64,000 bases of DNA from Marinilabilia rubra (GCF_003121985.1 NZ_QEWP01000012.1:1-64000); one strand, 5' to 3'; counted from the stretch's first letter, positions 51,814 through 60,721 are shown. The notes: generated from the sequence alone by a model not told the origin. Program-made: numbers and translations.

Positions 51814-52740
51814 ATGAGAACATTCATTACAATGGCTGCAGTTTTGCTTCTAACTTCCTGCAGCGGAATTTTAAAACCAGTAGAAGATACCCCTTCAGCC
51901 CAACTTGGCGAAGGTGCTGTCTGGCATCCTGAAAAGGAAGCTCTATTGTGGGTTGATATCATCGAAGGCAGGGTATTTATGTACAAACCCGGTGAAGGCA
52001 TGATCCAAAATGTTGAGTTGGGAAGTATGGTAGGAACAGTTGTACCGGCTTCGGGAAAATACATTGCTGTAGCAGCTCAGGAGACAGGCATTTTCGGACT
52101 CACCAGCGATGGCATACCGGAATTGATAGCGGAATTTCCTTCAAGTGCAGGACAAAACGTGAGATTTAATGATGGGAAATGCGATCCAATGGGACGTCTT
52201 TGGGTCGGAACCATGCACAAAGAACAAATTGAAGGTGCAGCTGATCTGTTTATGCTCCGGGATGACACCATGATTATTAAACAACCGAATGTTACTATTT
52301 CCAATGGCATCGTTTGGGATACCAATAAAAACCTGATGTATTACATCGATACCCCCACCCAGAGTGTTTACGCTTATGACTATGACAATGAAACGGGTGA
52401 AATATCAAACCGCAGGGAAGTGATAGAGGTTCCAAAAGAAAAAGGCAGTCCGGATGGCATGACCATAGACTCTGAAGGTATGTTGTGGATTGCCCACTGG
52501 GGAGGTAACGGGGTTTACCGCTGGAACCCGGAAACAGGGGAATTACTTGACCGCATCGATGTTCCTGCCCCCAATGTTACTTCATGTGCTTTTGGCGGAC
52601 CTGATCTTTCAACGCTTTACATCACCACCGCCCGTGTAGGTCTGACAAAAGAACAGCTGGCTGAATACCCGTTAAGTGGCTCCCTATTTTCGATCAAAAC
52701 TGATTTTAAAGGACTTGAAGCCTATTCTTTTGTCGAATAG
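51814..52740 (+). CDS. SMP-30/gluconolactonase-like lipoprotein
   Basis: A 308-residue exported six-bladed beta-propeller. Start ATG 51814 gives MRTFITMAAVLLLTSC, an SPII signal with lipobox LTSC (Cys16); an in-frame ATG 42 bases upstream adds a stretch that spoils the signal. The metal-site residues of the SMP-30 family are visible: LGEGAVWHPE (Glu33), VRFNDGKCDPMGRLWVGTM (Asn and Asp), ISNGIVWD (Asn) and GSPDGMTID (Asp). Such enzymes hydrolyse sugar lactones. A periplasmic lactonase would fit with the GntP permease at 62.2 kb, but the two loci are 10 kb apart. It is monocistronic. Confidence 0.88.
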   Translation: MRTFITMAAVLLLTSCSGILKPVEDTPSAQLGEGAVWHPEKEALLWVDIIEGRVFMYKPGEGMIQNVELGSMVGTVVPASGKYIAVAAQETGIFGLTSDGIPELIAEFPSSAGQNVRFNDGKCDPMGRLWVGTMHKEQIEGAADLFMLRDDTMIIKQPNVTISNGIVWDTNKNLMYYIDTPTQSVYAYDYDNETGEISNRREVIEVPKEKGSPDGMTIDSEGMLWIAHWGGNGVYRWNPETGELLDRIDVPAPNVTSCAFGGPDLSTLYITTARVGLTKEQLAEYPLSGSLFSIKTDFKGLEAYSFVE

Positions 52741-52860
52741 AAACAGAAGAGACCATACTCATTTTCCTCGTCATTCCTTTGTCATTATTAGGACCAAGGG
52801 AATGGCGATTCTCATTATAAAAAAGTTTGCAACCATATTTAACATTCATCTTTCCAACCT

Positions 52861-52884
52861 TTTGTAGATTTGTGCGTCTACAAA
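52861..52884 (+). promoter_or_regulatory. Perfect 8-N8-8 palindrome over the -7 element of the sigma operon
   Basis: TTTGTAGA-N8-TCTACAAA, perfect arms (52861-52868 and 52877-52884). The sequence TAGATTTG (52865-52872) inside it is an exact -7 element, although no good TTTG lies at -33. The GTAGA/TCTAC arms resemble BlaI/MecI-family operators. No blaI-like gene is in the window. It lies 17 bp before the first ATG of the sigma operon. Confidence 0.7.
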
Positions 52885-52901
52885 GAAAACAACAATAGAA
52901 A

Positions 52902-53657
52902 ATGTTTATGCGGGGTTTTATAATTGCTATTGGATTCATTTTCCTTTTCACCGGATGTAAAAAGGACGAGCTCACCCTACCCGCTAATGTAGATTTTGTT
53001 TTTGAATTAAATCCTTTTGAAACCAGCGGCGAAAAAAGCGACTTAAAATCAACGTTTGCAGAAGGAGAAAACCCACAAAAAGACAAAGGCAATCAATTCA
53101 AAGACCTCATCATAGACAACGCCACAGCGTTTATTACGTCTATTGAGATTGAAGGCATCCGTGAGCAGGGAGGAGATGTATTTTTAATATCGGAATTCGA
53201 TCCGCCCGTGGAAATCAATCTTCAGAATGAACAGGTTATAAGCAGCGATATTTCTTTTGATATTCCTCAGGGAGTATATGAAAAGTTGGATATCCAATTC
53301 AACATGGGCGATGCCACCCATCCGGCTCTTGATTTTCAGGGAAGTCTGAACCAGGGAAATTCATCTGCCATCCAGTTCCGTTTTTCATATGTTCCAATGG
53401 AAATCATTCAGGTACGGGCAACGCGGGTTAATCCCTCCGAAAAGATTGTATTGGACAAACACAAAAACTCACAGGCAAAAGTTACTTTAAATGCAGAATA
53501 CCTTTTCCAAAATTTCACGCTGGACCACTTAAATGATGTTACCGCCATCAATACGAACAATGGAAAAGAAGTAAGAGTCAATAACAAAAACAACAAATCG
53601 GTATTTGGATTAATGACTGGCAGACTTGAACAGTCCATCTCAGTCATTTTTGAATAA
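52902..53657 (+). CDS. Lipoprotein with DUF4382-like features, first gene of the sigma operon
   Basis: A 251-residue SPII lipoprotein (IFLFTGC, Cys19; translation may start at ATG 52902 or 52908). The mature part is beta-rich: FITSIEIEGIREQGGDVFLI, PPVEINLQN, and FDIPQGVYEKLDIQFNMGDA. The order 'effect on X, linear term, PxGxYxxLxI' resembles DUF4382 proteins such as the one at 55.6 kb, but no formal family match can be claimed. The Asn/Lys-rich C-terminus is NTNNGKEVRVNNKNNKS. It is 5 bp ahead of the sigma factor gene, so it is part of that operon and probably surface or periplasmic. Confidence 0.7.
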   Translation: MFMRGFIIAIGFIFLFTGCKKDELTLPANVDFVFELNPFETSGEKSDLKSTFAEGENPQKDKGNQFKDLIIDNATAFITSIEIEGIREQGGDVFLISEFDPPVEINLQNEQVISSDISFDIPQGVYEKLDIQFNMGDATHPALDFQGSLNQGNSSAIQFRFSYVPMEIIQVRATRVNPSEKIVLDKHKNSQAKVTLNAEYLFQNFTLDHLNDVTAINTNNGKEVRVNNKNNKSVFGLMTGRLEQSISVIFE

Positions 53658-53662
53658 TTTTC

Positions 53663-54223
53663 ATGGAAAAAGAACCCTTTCCGGAAGAGGAGATTATACA
53701 AGGTTGTAAAAAGGAAAAGCGATATTATCAGGAATTATTGTATCGCCGGTTTGCCCCTACCATGTACGGGGTGTGTATGAGTTATGCCAAAAACCGTGAG
53801 CAGGCCGGTGACATTCTGCACGATGCCTTTTTGAAAATATTCAGAAATATTAAATCGTACAACCACAGCGGATCGTTTGAAGGATGGATTCGTCGTATTG
53901 TAACAAATACAGCCATTGACCAAATGCGGAAGAAAAACAAAGATCTTTCGTTGATTACTGAAGACATACCAGACTCTGCAGATAATGAAGATATAAAAAA
54001 GCCCGGTATAAATATGAATGAACTGCTGGAGCAGGTAGCCCGGTTGCCCGAAGGTGCCAGAGTGGTTTTTAATCTTTATACACTTGAGGGTATGAATCAT
54101 TATGAGATTGCCGAAAAACTAAATATTTCTGTAGGTACATCGAAGTCCCAGTTTAGCAGGGCAAAAAAAATGCTTCAAACCTGGTTAAATGAGATAATAC
54201 ATAAACGAGATGGATTTTCTTGA
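53663..54223 (+). CDS. ECF-family RNA polymerase sigma factor
   Basis: A 186-residue sigma-70 family factor of the extracytoplasmic type. Region 2 is clear (YRRFAPTMYGVCMSYAKNRE, DILHDAFLKIFRNIKSYNHS, GWIRRIVTNTAIDQMRKK), followed by a short linker and region 4 with LPEGARVVFNLYTLEGMNHY and the helix-turn-helix EIAEKLNISVGTSKSQFSRA. It overlaps the barrel-protein gene by 14 bp. The downstream protein has a cytosolic N-terminus followed by one membrane span, a layout fitting an anti-sigma factor. Confidence 0.95.
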   Translation: MEKEPFPEEEIIQGCKKEKRYYQELLYRRFAPTMYGVCMSYAKNREQAGDILHDAFLKIFRNIKSYNHSGSFEGWIRRIVTNTAIDQMRKKNKDLSLITEDIPDSADNEDIKKPGINMNELLEQVARLPEGARVVFNLYTLEGMNHYEIAEKLNISVGTSKSQFSRAKKMLQTWLNEIIHKRDGFS

Positions 54224-55442
54224 ATGGTATAAAAATAAGATCACTTCGGGTGAAGAAGAGCCTCCATCAAGACTCTGGGAAGATATCCAGAATGACCTGG
54301 ATATTGACAGAGTGTACAATCGGCTGGAGACCTCTTTACGCAAAGACCGCCGTAAGGTCTGGCTAATAAGAGGCGCAACTGCTGCAAGTATTGCACTTTT
54401 ACTTGGGTTGGGGGCAATCTTGTTTTTCCTTCCCATGCCTGAAAAGCCATCAGTTGCCGACAATCAAACCACACAAACGCCCCCTGATTCTGCAACCAAC
54501 AACCAACAAGACAGTAAAGCTGACTCTGTAAATGCACCATCCACAACACTAATCGGAGCTTCTGTTAAACAAGCCACCCTGGTTGCACTATCGGATGCAA
54601 GGATAAAAACAAAACCCATTAATATCATTACTACAAATACATTGACTTTTAAAGATACTTTAGCTAAAAAGTCTTTAAAAAAAGCCAATTTTGAAATGGA
54701 TTTTGAAAAAAAATCAGGGCTTGAATTCTCCCTGCCTGAACAAGAGTATATTTACACCCAAACTGACATAAATCCGTTGCCTGAAAAGTCATCAGGTTTT
54801 GAATCCCTTGCCAATTTTAACAAACCAAAATCTGCATTCTCCGATTTCACAATCGGTATTTCAGGAGAATTGGCCAACACCTGGGTGTTAAATAACAAAA
54901 CCATCGAAGGCCTGAATCCTGAAGATTTCACAGCAACACGTCCCACTTTTGTCGGGAATTATGGGCTTAATTTTGCCGCTAACCTAAGCAAAAGGTGGGA
55001 GTTGGTTTCAAAAATCAATTTTACACGTAAAAACAGTCAAAGCTACAACGAATACATTCAGGGAAAATATGTAGGCAACACCATCAATCTTAAATACTTC
55101 GATTTTGCTCTTATGGGGCGTATTAAGCCTTTTCGGAAAAATCTCAATCACAATCTCTCGGCCGGCCTCTATACTGCTTTTTTACAAGATGCCACCCAAA
55201 ACATCGATGGAGAACAATCCAATATTACATCCGATTTCTCCAATACCGATTTCGGACTTATTGGCGGATATGAATACAGGGCTCCTTTGACCGGAGTTTT
55301 AACTTTGAGTACCGGAGTTTTTTACAGGATGGGTTTGAAAAACATCTTTGCCGGAAATCAACTGGTTTCCAGAGAACTTAACCATTCCATCAATACATCC
55401 TTAAACTTTACTGTGTCCGTTGATTACAAATTTTCTCTTTAA
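54210..55442 (+). CDS. Membrane-anchored protein with C-terminal beta-barrel-like domain; candidate anti-sigma partner
   Basis: A 410-residue protein. Residues 1-50 are cytosolic and charged (MDFLEWYKNKITSGEEEPPS, LWEDIQNDLDIDRVYNRLE). One membrane span lies at about 51-74 (WLIRGATAASIALLLGLGAI then LFF). A Pro/Thr/Ser/Asn-rich linker (~80-200) follows. The C-terminal ~200 residues (FTIGISGELANTWVL to VDYKFSL) alternate as in small outer-membrane barrels, with an aromatic-rich end. The N-terminal part resembles the cytosolic part of anti-sigma factors of Bacteroidota. Its gene overlaps that of the sigma factor by 14 bp. A link between inner-membrane anchor and outer membrane is therefore possible, but unproven. 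Confidence 0.72.
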   Translation: MDFLEWYKNKITSGEEEPPSRLWEDIQNDLDIDRVYNRLETSLRKDRRKVWLIRGATAASIALLLGLGAILFFLPMPEKPSVADNQTTQTPPDSATNNQQDSKADSVNAPSTTLIGASVKQATLVALSDARIKTKPINIITTNTLTFKDTLAKKSLKKANFEMDFEKKSGLEFSLPEQEYIYTQTDINPLPEKSSGFESLANFNKPKSAFSDFTIGISGELANTWVLNNKTIEGLNPEDFTATRPTFVGNYGLNFAANLSKRWELVSKINFTRKNSQSYNEYIQGKYVGNTINLKYFDFALMGRIKPFRKNLNHNLSAGLYTAFLQDATQNIDGEQSNITSDFSNTDFGLIGGYEYRAPLTGVLTLSTGVFYRMGLKNIFAGNQLVSRELNHSINTSLNFTVSVDYKFSL

Positions 55443-55577
55443 TTTTTCCAACCCTTTTTAATACCTCTCGTCTTTAAAACAAAGAGTTCTTATCAAAAGC
55501 TATTACAGCTCGGCAAAAAGCGGAATTGAGGTATTATTAAGAATTCAATTTTTGAACAATAAAAATCAAGGGTTATT

Positions 55578-56480
55578 ATGCGCAAGTTATTATTTCTGAC
55601 ACCATTATTAATTTTACCTCTCATTTTTGGGGCATGTAGTGAAAATGACAACAATGCCACAGAAAAAGGGCAAATAAAGCTTTCCATCACAGATGCTCCG
55701 TTGGATGCTGACAACATTTCAGAGGTAAACATTTCTGTAACAGGTGTTCAATATCAGAATGAAGATGGTGAATGGGCCACATTTGAAGGATTTGAAGGGC
55801 CACAAACCCACGACCTTCTGGATCTTACACGTGGAGAATCAGAGTTACTGGGATCATTTGAAATTGAAGCCGGAACATACACACAACTCCGCTTCATGCT
55901 GGATGCTGTTGAAAGAGGCGAAAGTTCTGTTTCAAATCCCGGTTGTTACCTGGTATTTGAGGACGAAAGTGAACAGCCATTGTTTGTTCCCAGTGGAAGT
56001 CAAACCGGTTACAAAGCAAATGGTGAGTTTACTGTGCCAATGAATGGTGTTGTTTCTGTTACAGCAGATTTCGATGCAAGAAAATCAGTAGTGAAAGCAG
56101 GCAATTCAGGGAAATACATCCTGAAGCCAACCATCCGGCTGATTGTTGAAGACCAGGCTGGTTCTATTGCAGGAATGGTTTCAAATGTTCCTGAAGGAAG
56201 TGAAGCCATGGTTTACATTTACGAGAATAATACATACAGCGAGGAAGAAGAAGCAGAACCAGTAGAGGAAGAAGCTGTTCGGTTCGCCAATGCCATCTCC
56301 AGCGACATGGTTGATGAAACAGGCATGTACAAACTGGCATTTCTGGCACCCGGAACTTACGACCTTGTTGTTGTTGAAAATATTGACGGCGAATTCAGCC
56401 AGGTACTAGGAATCGTTGAAGACGTTGAAGTTGAAAGCATTAATGAAACGACTTCTGATATCAACATTGAAGAACTTTAA
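55578..56480 (+). CDS. DUF4382 domain lipoprotein
   Basis: A 300-residue SPII lipoprotein (IFGAC, Cys20) followed by SENDNN, an acidic/Asn export-type sequence. The DUF4382 domain spans about 30-185: GQIKLSITDAPLDADNISEV, VNISVTGVQYQNEDGEW, LLDLTRGESELLGSFEIEAG and TYTQLRFMLD are typical. A C-terminal beta-sandwich (about 190-300, GSIAGMVSNVPEGSEAMVYI, with an EEEEAEPVEEEA acidic patch) looks like a carboxypeptidase-regulatory or prealbumin-like fold. The function of DUF4382 is unknown. It follows the barrel protein by 135 bp and is closed by a strong terminator. Confidence 0.88.
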   Translation: MRKLLFLTPLLILPLIFGACSENDNNATEKGQIKLSITDAPLDADNISEVNISVTGVQYQNEDGEWATFEGFEGPQTHDLLDLTRGESELLGSFEIEAGTYTQLRFMLDAVERGESSVSNPGCYLVFEDESEQPLFVPSGSQTGYKANGEFTVPMNGVVSVTADFDARKSVVKAGNSGKYILKPTIRLIVEDQAGSIAGMVSNVPEGSEAMVYIYENNTYSEEEEAEPVEEEAVRFANAISSDMVDETGMYKLAFLAPGTYDLVVVENIDGEFSQVLGIVEDVEVESINETTSDINIEEL

Positions 56481-56496
56481 GTTTTCTTTTGAACTT

Positions 56497-56559
56497 TTGG
56501 GTTAGGGTTAAGTTGTGAAAAGCCTGTCTGCAAACGTGCAGACAGGCTTTTCTTTTTTT
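56497..56559 (+). terminator. Strong terminator preceded by a conserved leader word
   Basis: AAAAGCCTGTCTGCA pairs perfectly with TGCAGACAGGCTTTT (56518-56532, 56537-56551) and is followed by CTTTTTTT. Immediately upstream is TTGGGTTAGGGTTAAG (56497-56512), identical to the word before the hairpin at 21098-21128. Confidence 0.9.
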
Positions 56560-56658
56560 AATTACATTAGATTAACAGGCATTAACATAGAAATCGCTTA
56601 AACCTATTTCGGATAAAAGGATCTAAAACGGCAGTGCATTAACAACAAACAACCGTTT

Positions 56659-59127
56659 ATGAAAACCAGAATACTTTCCATGCTCGTCCTCCTTTTTGTG
56701 GTTACACAAGTTAGCTTCAGCCAGCCGGCCCCGCCGGAAAGCAAAGGTGAAATTACAGGGAAGATCATTGACCAATCTGAGAACACTCCTATGGAATTTG
56801 CTACCATTGCCATCTACTCCCCCGATTCCACTCTGGTTGAAGGTGGCATAACAGATGCCAACGGTGAATTCAGTTTTTCCTTAAAACCGGGAAGTTACTT
56901 CATGGAAGTGCAGTTTGTTGCTTACGAGAAAGAAACCATCAACAATATTTCAGTTAAGGACCGAAGATCCGGAGTTGATTTGGGAACAATCTATCTGAGA
57001 CCCTCAACCACCAATCTTAACGAAGTAACCGTGCGGGGTGAAAAAAGTGAAATGGTTATCGGGGTTGACCGTAAAATATTTAATGTGGGCAAAGACCTCA
57101 GTAACACAGGAAACTCAGCTGCAGAGATTCTGGATAACATCCCTACGGTTGCAGTGGATGCAGAAGGCAATATCTCTTTGAGAGGTAGTGGCGGCGTAAG
57201 GTTGCTTATCGACGGAAAACCCTCCGGTCTGGTCAATTCAGGAAGTGCCGACGCATTAAGAGCTCTTCAGGGTAATATGGTAGAACGCGTGGAAGTAATC
57301 ACCAATCCCAGTGCCCGTTATGAAGCTGAGGGAATGGTAGGTATCATAAACATTGTGCTTAAAAAAGATGAGCGCTACGGCGTGCATGGCTCTTTCGAGA
57401 CTTCTGTCGCCCACCCTCAACGATACCAGCTGGGTGCCAATGTGAGTTTTCGTCAAGAAAAAATAAACTATTTCTTTAATTATGGTGTCCGTTATGGCGA
57501 ACGTGAGGGCGATGGATATTCCAACCAATATTTTCCTCAAGCCACAGCGCCTTTCCATACAAGGCTTGACAGAGATCGCGACAGAACCGGATGGTCCAAC
57601 AACCTGAGAGCTGGTGCAGATTTTTTCATAAATCCAACCACTACGCTTACCGCTGCAGGTATGTTTGATTACGATAATGAGGAAAATTTTACGGATGTCC
57701 GTTATCGTGATTATACTGACAACAGTGGTCAGAAAGGTGATTTGTACCAGGAAACCCGGCGATACGATAAAGAAAAAGAAACTGAATATGATGTAGAGTT
57801 TTCTTTAAATCTGGAAAAAATATTTGATCCGGATAACGAAGAACATAAGCTCAACGCATTTACTCAGTACATTCTGGACGATGAAACCGAAGACTCTGAA
57901 ATAGAAGAAGAAGTTATATTGGGAACCAATGATCCAGATGACATAGAAAACCAACAGGTTTTGAATGAAGAAAAAGAAGAAAACTTTATGGTTCAGGCAG
58001 ATTATGTATATCCGTTTTCCGAATATGGCCGCTTTGAGACAGGTATTCGTGGTGAATTCCGCACCATCACCAACCCTTACGAAGTGCAAAACCAGGTTAA
58101 CGGCGATTGGATAACAGATGAAGATTTCACCAACGATTTTGAATACGATGAGAGTGTAACGGCCATGTATGTTCAGGGCGCCAACAGGTGGGGCAACATC
58201 AGTACCCAACTGGGGTTGCGGGCCGAGTACTCAGACATTGGTACCTACCTTAAACAAGGTGATGAAAGCAACGATCGCTCCTATTTTGATTTCTTCCCAA
58301 CGGTACATACAACCTATCATTTCAGTAATTACAGTTCGTGGCAGATAAGTTACAGCCGCCGTATTGACCGTCCCCATTTCTGGCACCTCAATCCCTTTTA
58401 TGGGTTAAGTGATTCAAGAAACTTACGACGGGGGAATCCCAATCTGGAACCTGAATACACAGATGCTTACGAAAGCGGTTATGTGTACACCCCGGGCAGA
58501 TCTTCATTTTATGCAGGTATCTACTACCGCTACACAACAGGCGTGGAAGAAAGGATCAATTTTGTTACCGATGGCGGTATCACCATTTCAGAGCCACGAA
58601 ACCTTGCCGAGCGGCATGCATACGGTGCTGAAACCAACGTTTCTTTCGAGCCTTTCAAATGGTGGAACCTGTCAGGAAATGTGAACTTCTACCGCATGCA
58701 GACTGATGGTTCTTTTGATGACAATGGCAATGTTCAGGATTTGAGCAGCGACACCTATTCATGGGATACCCGCATCAATTCGAGAATGCGATGGGACAAT
58801 GATCTGAACTTTCAAACCACCTTCTTTTACCGCGGTGAGCAGGAAACGACCCAGGGCATAAGAAAGCCATTTTACATGATGAATATGTCACTGAGCAAAG
58901 ATATTTTAAAAGGAGACGGAACTTTAACCCTTAATGTTCGTGATGTTTTAAACAGCCGGAAATTCAGATATGAAATCACGCAGCCCGATTTGAAATCAAC
59001 CAACCAATTCCGCTGGAGCACAAGGTCTATCCGTCTTTCATTCATCTATCGTCTTAACCAGAAAAAACAGCCTGGAAGCGGACGACAAGGTGTAGACGGA
59101 GGCAATGGGGATGAGATGGGATATTAA
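56659..59127 (+). CDS. TonB-dependent receptor, CarboxypepD_reg + plug + barrel
   Basis: An 822-residue outer-membrane receptor. It has a Sec signal (ILSMLVLLFVVTQVSFSQ), a CarboxypepD_reg-like domain at about 32-110 (GEITGKIIDQSENTPMEFAT, FSLKPGSYFMEVQFVAYEKE), a plug at about 120-230 (GNSAAEILDNIPTVAVDAEG, VERVEVITNPSARYEAEGMV, GIINIVLKK) and a barrel resembling the OMP_b-brl_3 type. It lacks the SusC signature and has no SusD partner, so the ligand is unlikely to be a large glycan. It has a terminator before it and no STN domain, so it may be transcribed separately from the sigma operon, perhaps under control of the sigma factor (inference). The C-terminal tail is Gly/Gln-rich (QPGSGRQGVDGGNGDEMGY). 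Confidence 0.92.
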   Translation: MKTRILSMLVLLFVVTQVSFSQPAPPESKGEITGKIIDQSENTPMEFATIAIYSPDSTLVEGGITDANGEFSFSLKPGSYFMEVQFVAYEKETINNISVKDRRSGVDLGTIYLRPSTTNLNEVTVRGEKSEMVIGVDRKIFNVGKDLSNTGNSAAEILDNIPTVAVDAEGNISLRGSGGVRLLIDGKPSGLVNSGSADALRALQGNMVERVEVITNPSARYEAEGMVGIINIVLKKDERYGVHGSFETSVAHPQRYQLGANVSFRQEKINYFFNYGVRYGEREGDGYSNQYFPQATAPFHTRLDRDRDRTGWSNNLRAGADFFINPTTTLTAAGMFDYDNEENFTDVRYRDYTDNSGQKGDLYQETRRYDKEKETEYDVEFSLNLEKIFDPDNEEHKLNAFTQYILDDETEDSEIEEEVILGTNDPDDIENQQVLNEEKEENFMVQADYVYPFSEYGRFETGIRGEFRTITNPYEVQNQVNGDWITDEDFTNDFEYDESVTAMYVQGANRWGNISTQLGLRAEYSDIGTYLKQGDESNDRSYFDFFPTVHTTYHFSNYSSWQISYSRRIDRPHFWHLNPFYGLSDSRNLRRGNPNLEPEYTDAYESGYVYTPGRSSFYAGIYYRYTTGVEERINFVTDGGITISEPRNLAERHAYGAETNVSFEPFKWWNLSGNVNFYRMQTDGSFDDNGNVQDLSSDTYSWDTRINSRMRWDNDLNFQTTFFYRGEQETTQGIRKPFYMMNMSLSKDILKGDGTLTLNVRDVLNSRKFRYEITQPDLKSTNQFRWSTRSIRLSFIYRLNQKKQPGSGRQGVDGGNGDEMGY

Positions 59128-59149
59128 AGCAGGAATTGAATTCGGTTTT

Positions 59150-59181
59150 AAGGGTTAATGATGTTTAAAAACATAACCCTT
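59150..59181 (+). terminator. Hairpin after the TonB-dependent receptor
   Basis: AAGGGTT/AACCCTT plus ATGTT/AACAT inner arms form a strong hairpin about 25 bp past the stop. The sequence after it is A-rich rather than T-rich, so termination by this hairpin alone is doubtful. Confidence 0.4.
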
Positions 59182-59195
59182 GAAAAATAAAAAAA

Positions 59196-59337
59196 GGCTG
59201 TCTCAAAAGTATAAAACACCAAAAGCTTGTCATGTTGAGCCTGATCGAAACATCATATCTGTTAATCAAACGAACATATTCTTCGACAAGCTCAGAATGA
59301 CTTCGAATTTATACCTTTGAAACAGCCTCTTCATCAT
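59196..59337 (+). mobile_element. MITE-like element R2, copy 1
   Basis: 142 bp with terminal inverted repeats GGCTGTCTCAAAAGT and ACCTTTGAAACAGCC. The interior has CTTGTCATGTTGAGC, CGAAACATC and ATTCTTCGACAAGCTCAGAA. No coding capacity. Copy 2 at 60861-60988 is the same sequence in opposite orientation. Termini of the form GGCTGTCTCAAAA are common on Bacteroidota insertion sequences. Confidence 0.75.
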
Positions 59338-59361
59338 CTCTGGGTTTTTGAAAAGAGACAA

Positions 59362-60291
59362 CTACTCCATTGTCTGCCTGATATATTCCCCGGCGCTTAA
59401 TGCTGCAATGGTGCCTTCAGCTGTTGCCGTAGTAATTTGTCTGTATCGTTTATTAATGCTGTCGCCTGCTGCAAAAACACCGGGAATATTGGTTTTCATA
59501 TCTCTGTCCACCACAATTTCGTTGCGCTCATTCAGTTCTACCATTCCGCTCAAAGTCTCAGTATTGGGCAGATATCCGATAAAAATAAAAGTCCCCTCAA
59601 CATCAAGCTTTTTCTTTTCTCCTGAAGGCAAATGCTCCACAGTTAAATTCTGAAGTTGTCCATTGCCTGCAAACTCACGAGGTTCAGACTGCATCAGAAA
59701 TTCAATCTTCGGATTTTTCTGAGCCTCTTCAACGGCATGCTTAAAAGCCTGAAAGTGGTCAAACTGGTGCACCACAGTAACTTTTGAGGCAAAGTTGGTC
59801 AAAGTAACAGCCTCCTCAAGTGCAGAATTTCCGCCCCCAATAACTGCAATTTCTTTGTCTCTGAAAAAGTCGCCATCGCAGGTGGCACAGTATGAGATTC
59901 CTGTTCCTTTAAACTGGTCCTCTCCGGGAATATTCAAAGATCGTGGTCGGCCCCCGGGCGTAAGAATCACCGATTTGGCTTTAAAAGAACGCCCGTCCTC
60001 CAGCTCCACTTCTTTAACATCATCCTTGAGGTTATATTTAGTGATCTTAACATTAGACTTTATCTTACAGCCAAATGATTTGGCCTGCTTCTTCATGGTA
60101 TTGGCAAGTACGTAACCATTGGTGGTTTCCACTCCGGGATAATTGGCCACCTCATTGGTCAGCACCATCTGCCCTCCTACAGCACCTTCATTTAAAATAA
60201 GTGTTGATAACCTTGCACGGGAAGTATAAATACCGGCAGTTAAGCCTGCCGCTCCGGCTCCAATTATCATTACATCAAATGTATCATTCAT
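59362..60291 (-). CDS. trxB: Thioredoxin reductase
   Basis: A 309-residue NADPH-dependent flavoenzyme that reduces thioredoxins. The FAD turn is IIGAGAAGLTAG (residues 9-20). The redox pair is Cys135/Cys138 in CATCDGDFF. The NADPH-binding turn is AVIGGGNSALEEA. The C-terminal FAD segment is GVFAAGDSINKRYRQITTAT, in the usual AGD form. Length is standard. It is co-transcribed with the thioredoxin-like gene 14 bp upstream. The pair is flanked by inverted copies of element R2. Confidence 0.97.
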   Translation of the reverse strand: MNDTFDVMIIGAGAAGLTAGIYTSRARLSTLILNEGAVGGQMVLTNEVANYPGVETTNGYVLANTMKKQAKSFGCKIKSNVKITKYNLKDDVKEVELEDGRSFKAKSVILTPGGRPRSLNIPGEDQFKGTGISYCATCDGDFFRDKEIAVIGGGNSALEEAVTLTNFASKVTVVHQFDHFQAFKHAVEEAQKNPKIEFLMQSEPREFAGNGQLQNLTVEHLPSGEKKKLDVEGTFIFIGYLPNTETLSGMVELNERNEIVVDRDMKTNIPGVFAAGDSINKRYRQITTATAEGTIAALSAGEYIRQTME

Positions 60292-60305
60292 ATTGATGAT
60301 TTAAT

Positions 60306-60653
60306 TTAGTTCAGTTTGTTATCCAGAACACTTGTAATCTGATCCATAGACTGGATACTGCTCGTTGCATGAGCCACATTCCCGTTTTTGTAATACATGG
60401 TAAATGGCAATCCCATAAAACCTTGGGCTTCGGGTGCATTGCGGATAACATGTGCTTCGGGGTTGTCAAATGCCATGGAATAGAATTTTACATCTTCACG
60501 ATCCTCCTCCAACTCTTCCATTGCATCGTACACAGGAATACACATGGGGCCCATACGTCCACAGCACACCATTACATTTTCATTTTCTGAAATAACCTTT
60601 TGCAACTCATCTGCACTTTCAATTTCCTTAATTCCGGTCTGTAACATTTTCAT
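60306..60653 (-). CDS. Thioredoxin-like protein with unusual CCGRMGPMC site
   Basis: A 115-residue small thioredoxin-fold protein in an operon with trxB. Where thioredoxins have WCGPC it reads VCCGRMGPMCIPVYDAMEEL: Cys38 aligns with the second active-site cysteine, but the partner at -3 is Gly. Nearby Cys30 and Cys31 offer a CX6C or CX7C pair instead. The fold is otherwise normal, with a cis-Pro loop in GFMGLPFTMYYKNG. It could be a specialised TrxB partner or a thiol-disulfide sensor. The short distance to trxB strongly supports a redox link. Confidence 0.82.
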   Translation of the reverse strand: MKMLQTGIKEIESADELQKVISENENVMVCCGRMGPMCIPVYDAMEELEEDREDVKFYSMAFDNPEAHVIRNAPEAQGFMGLPFTMYYKNGNVAHATSSIQSMDQITSVLDNKLN

Positions 60654-60721
60654 ATCATTCTGTTTTTATAGTTTACAATTTGTCTGCTTCTGTATGTGAA
60701 GCATCCTCTTATTTCATATTG

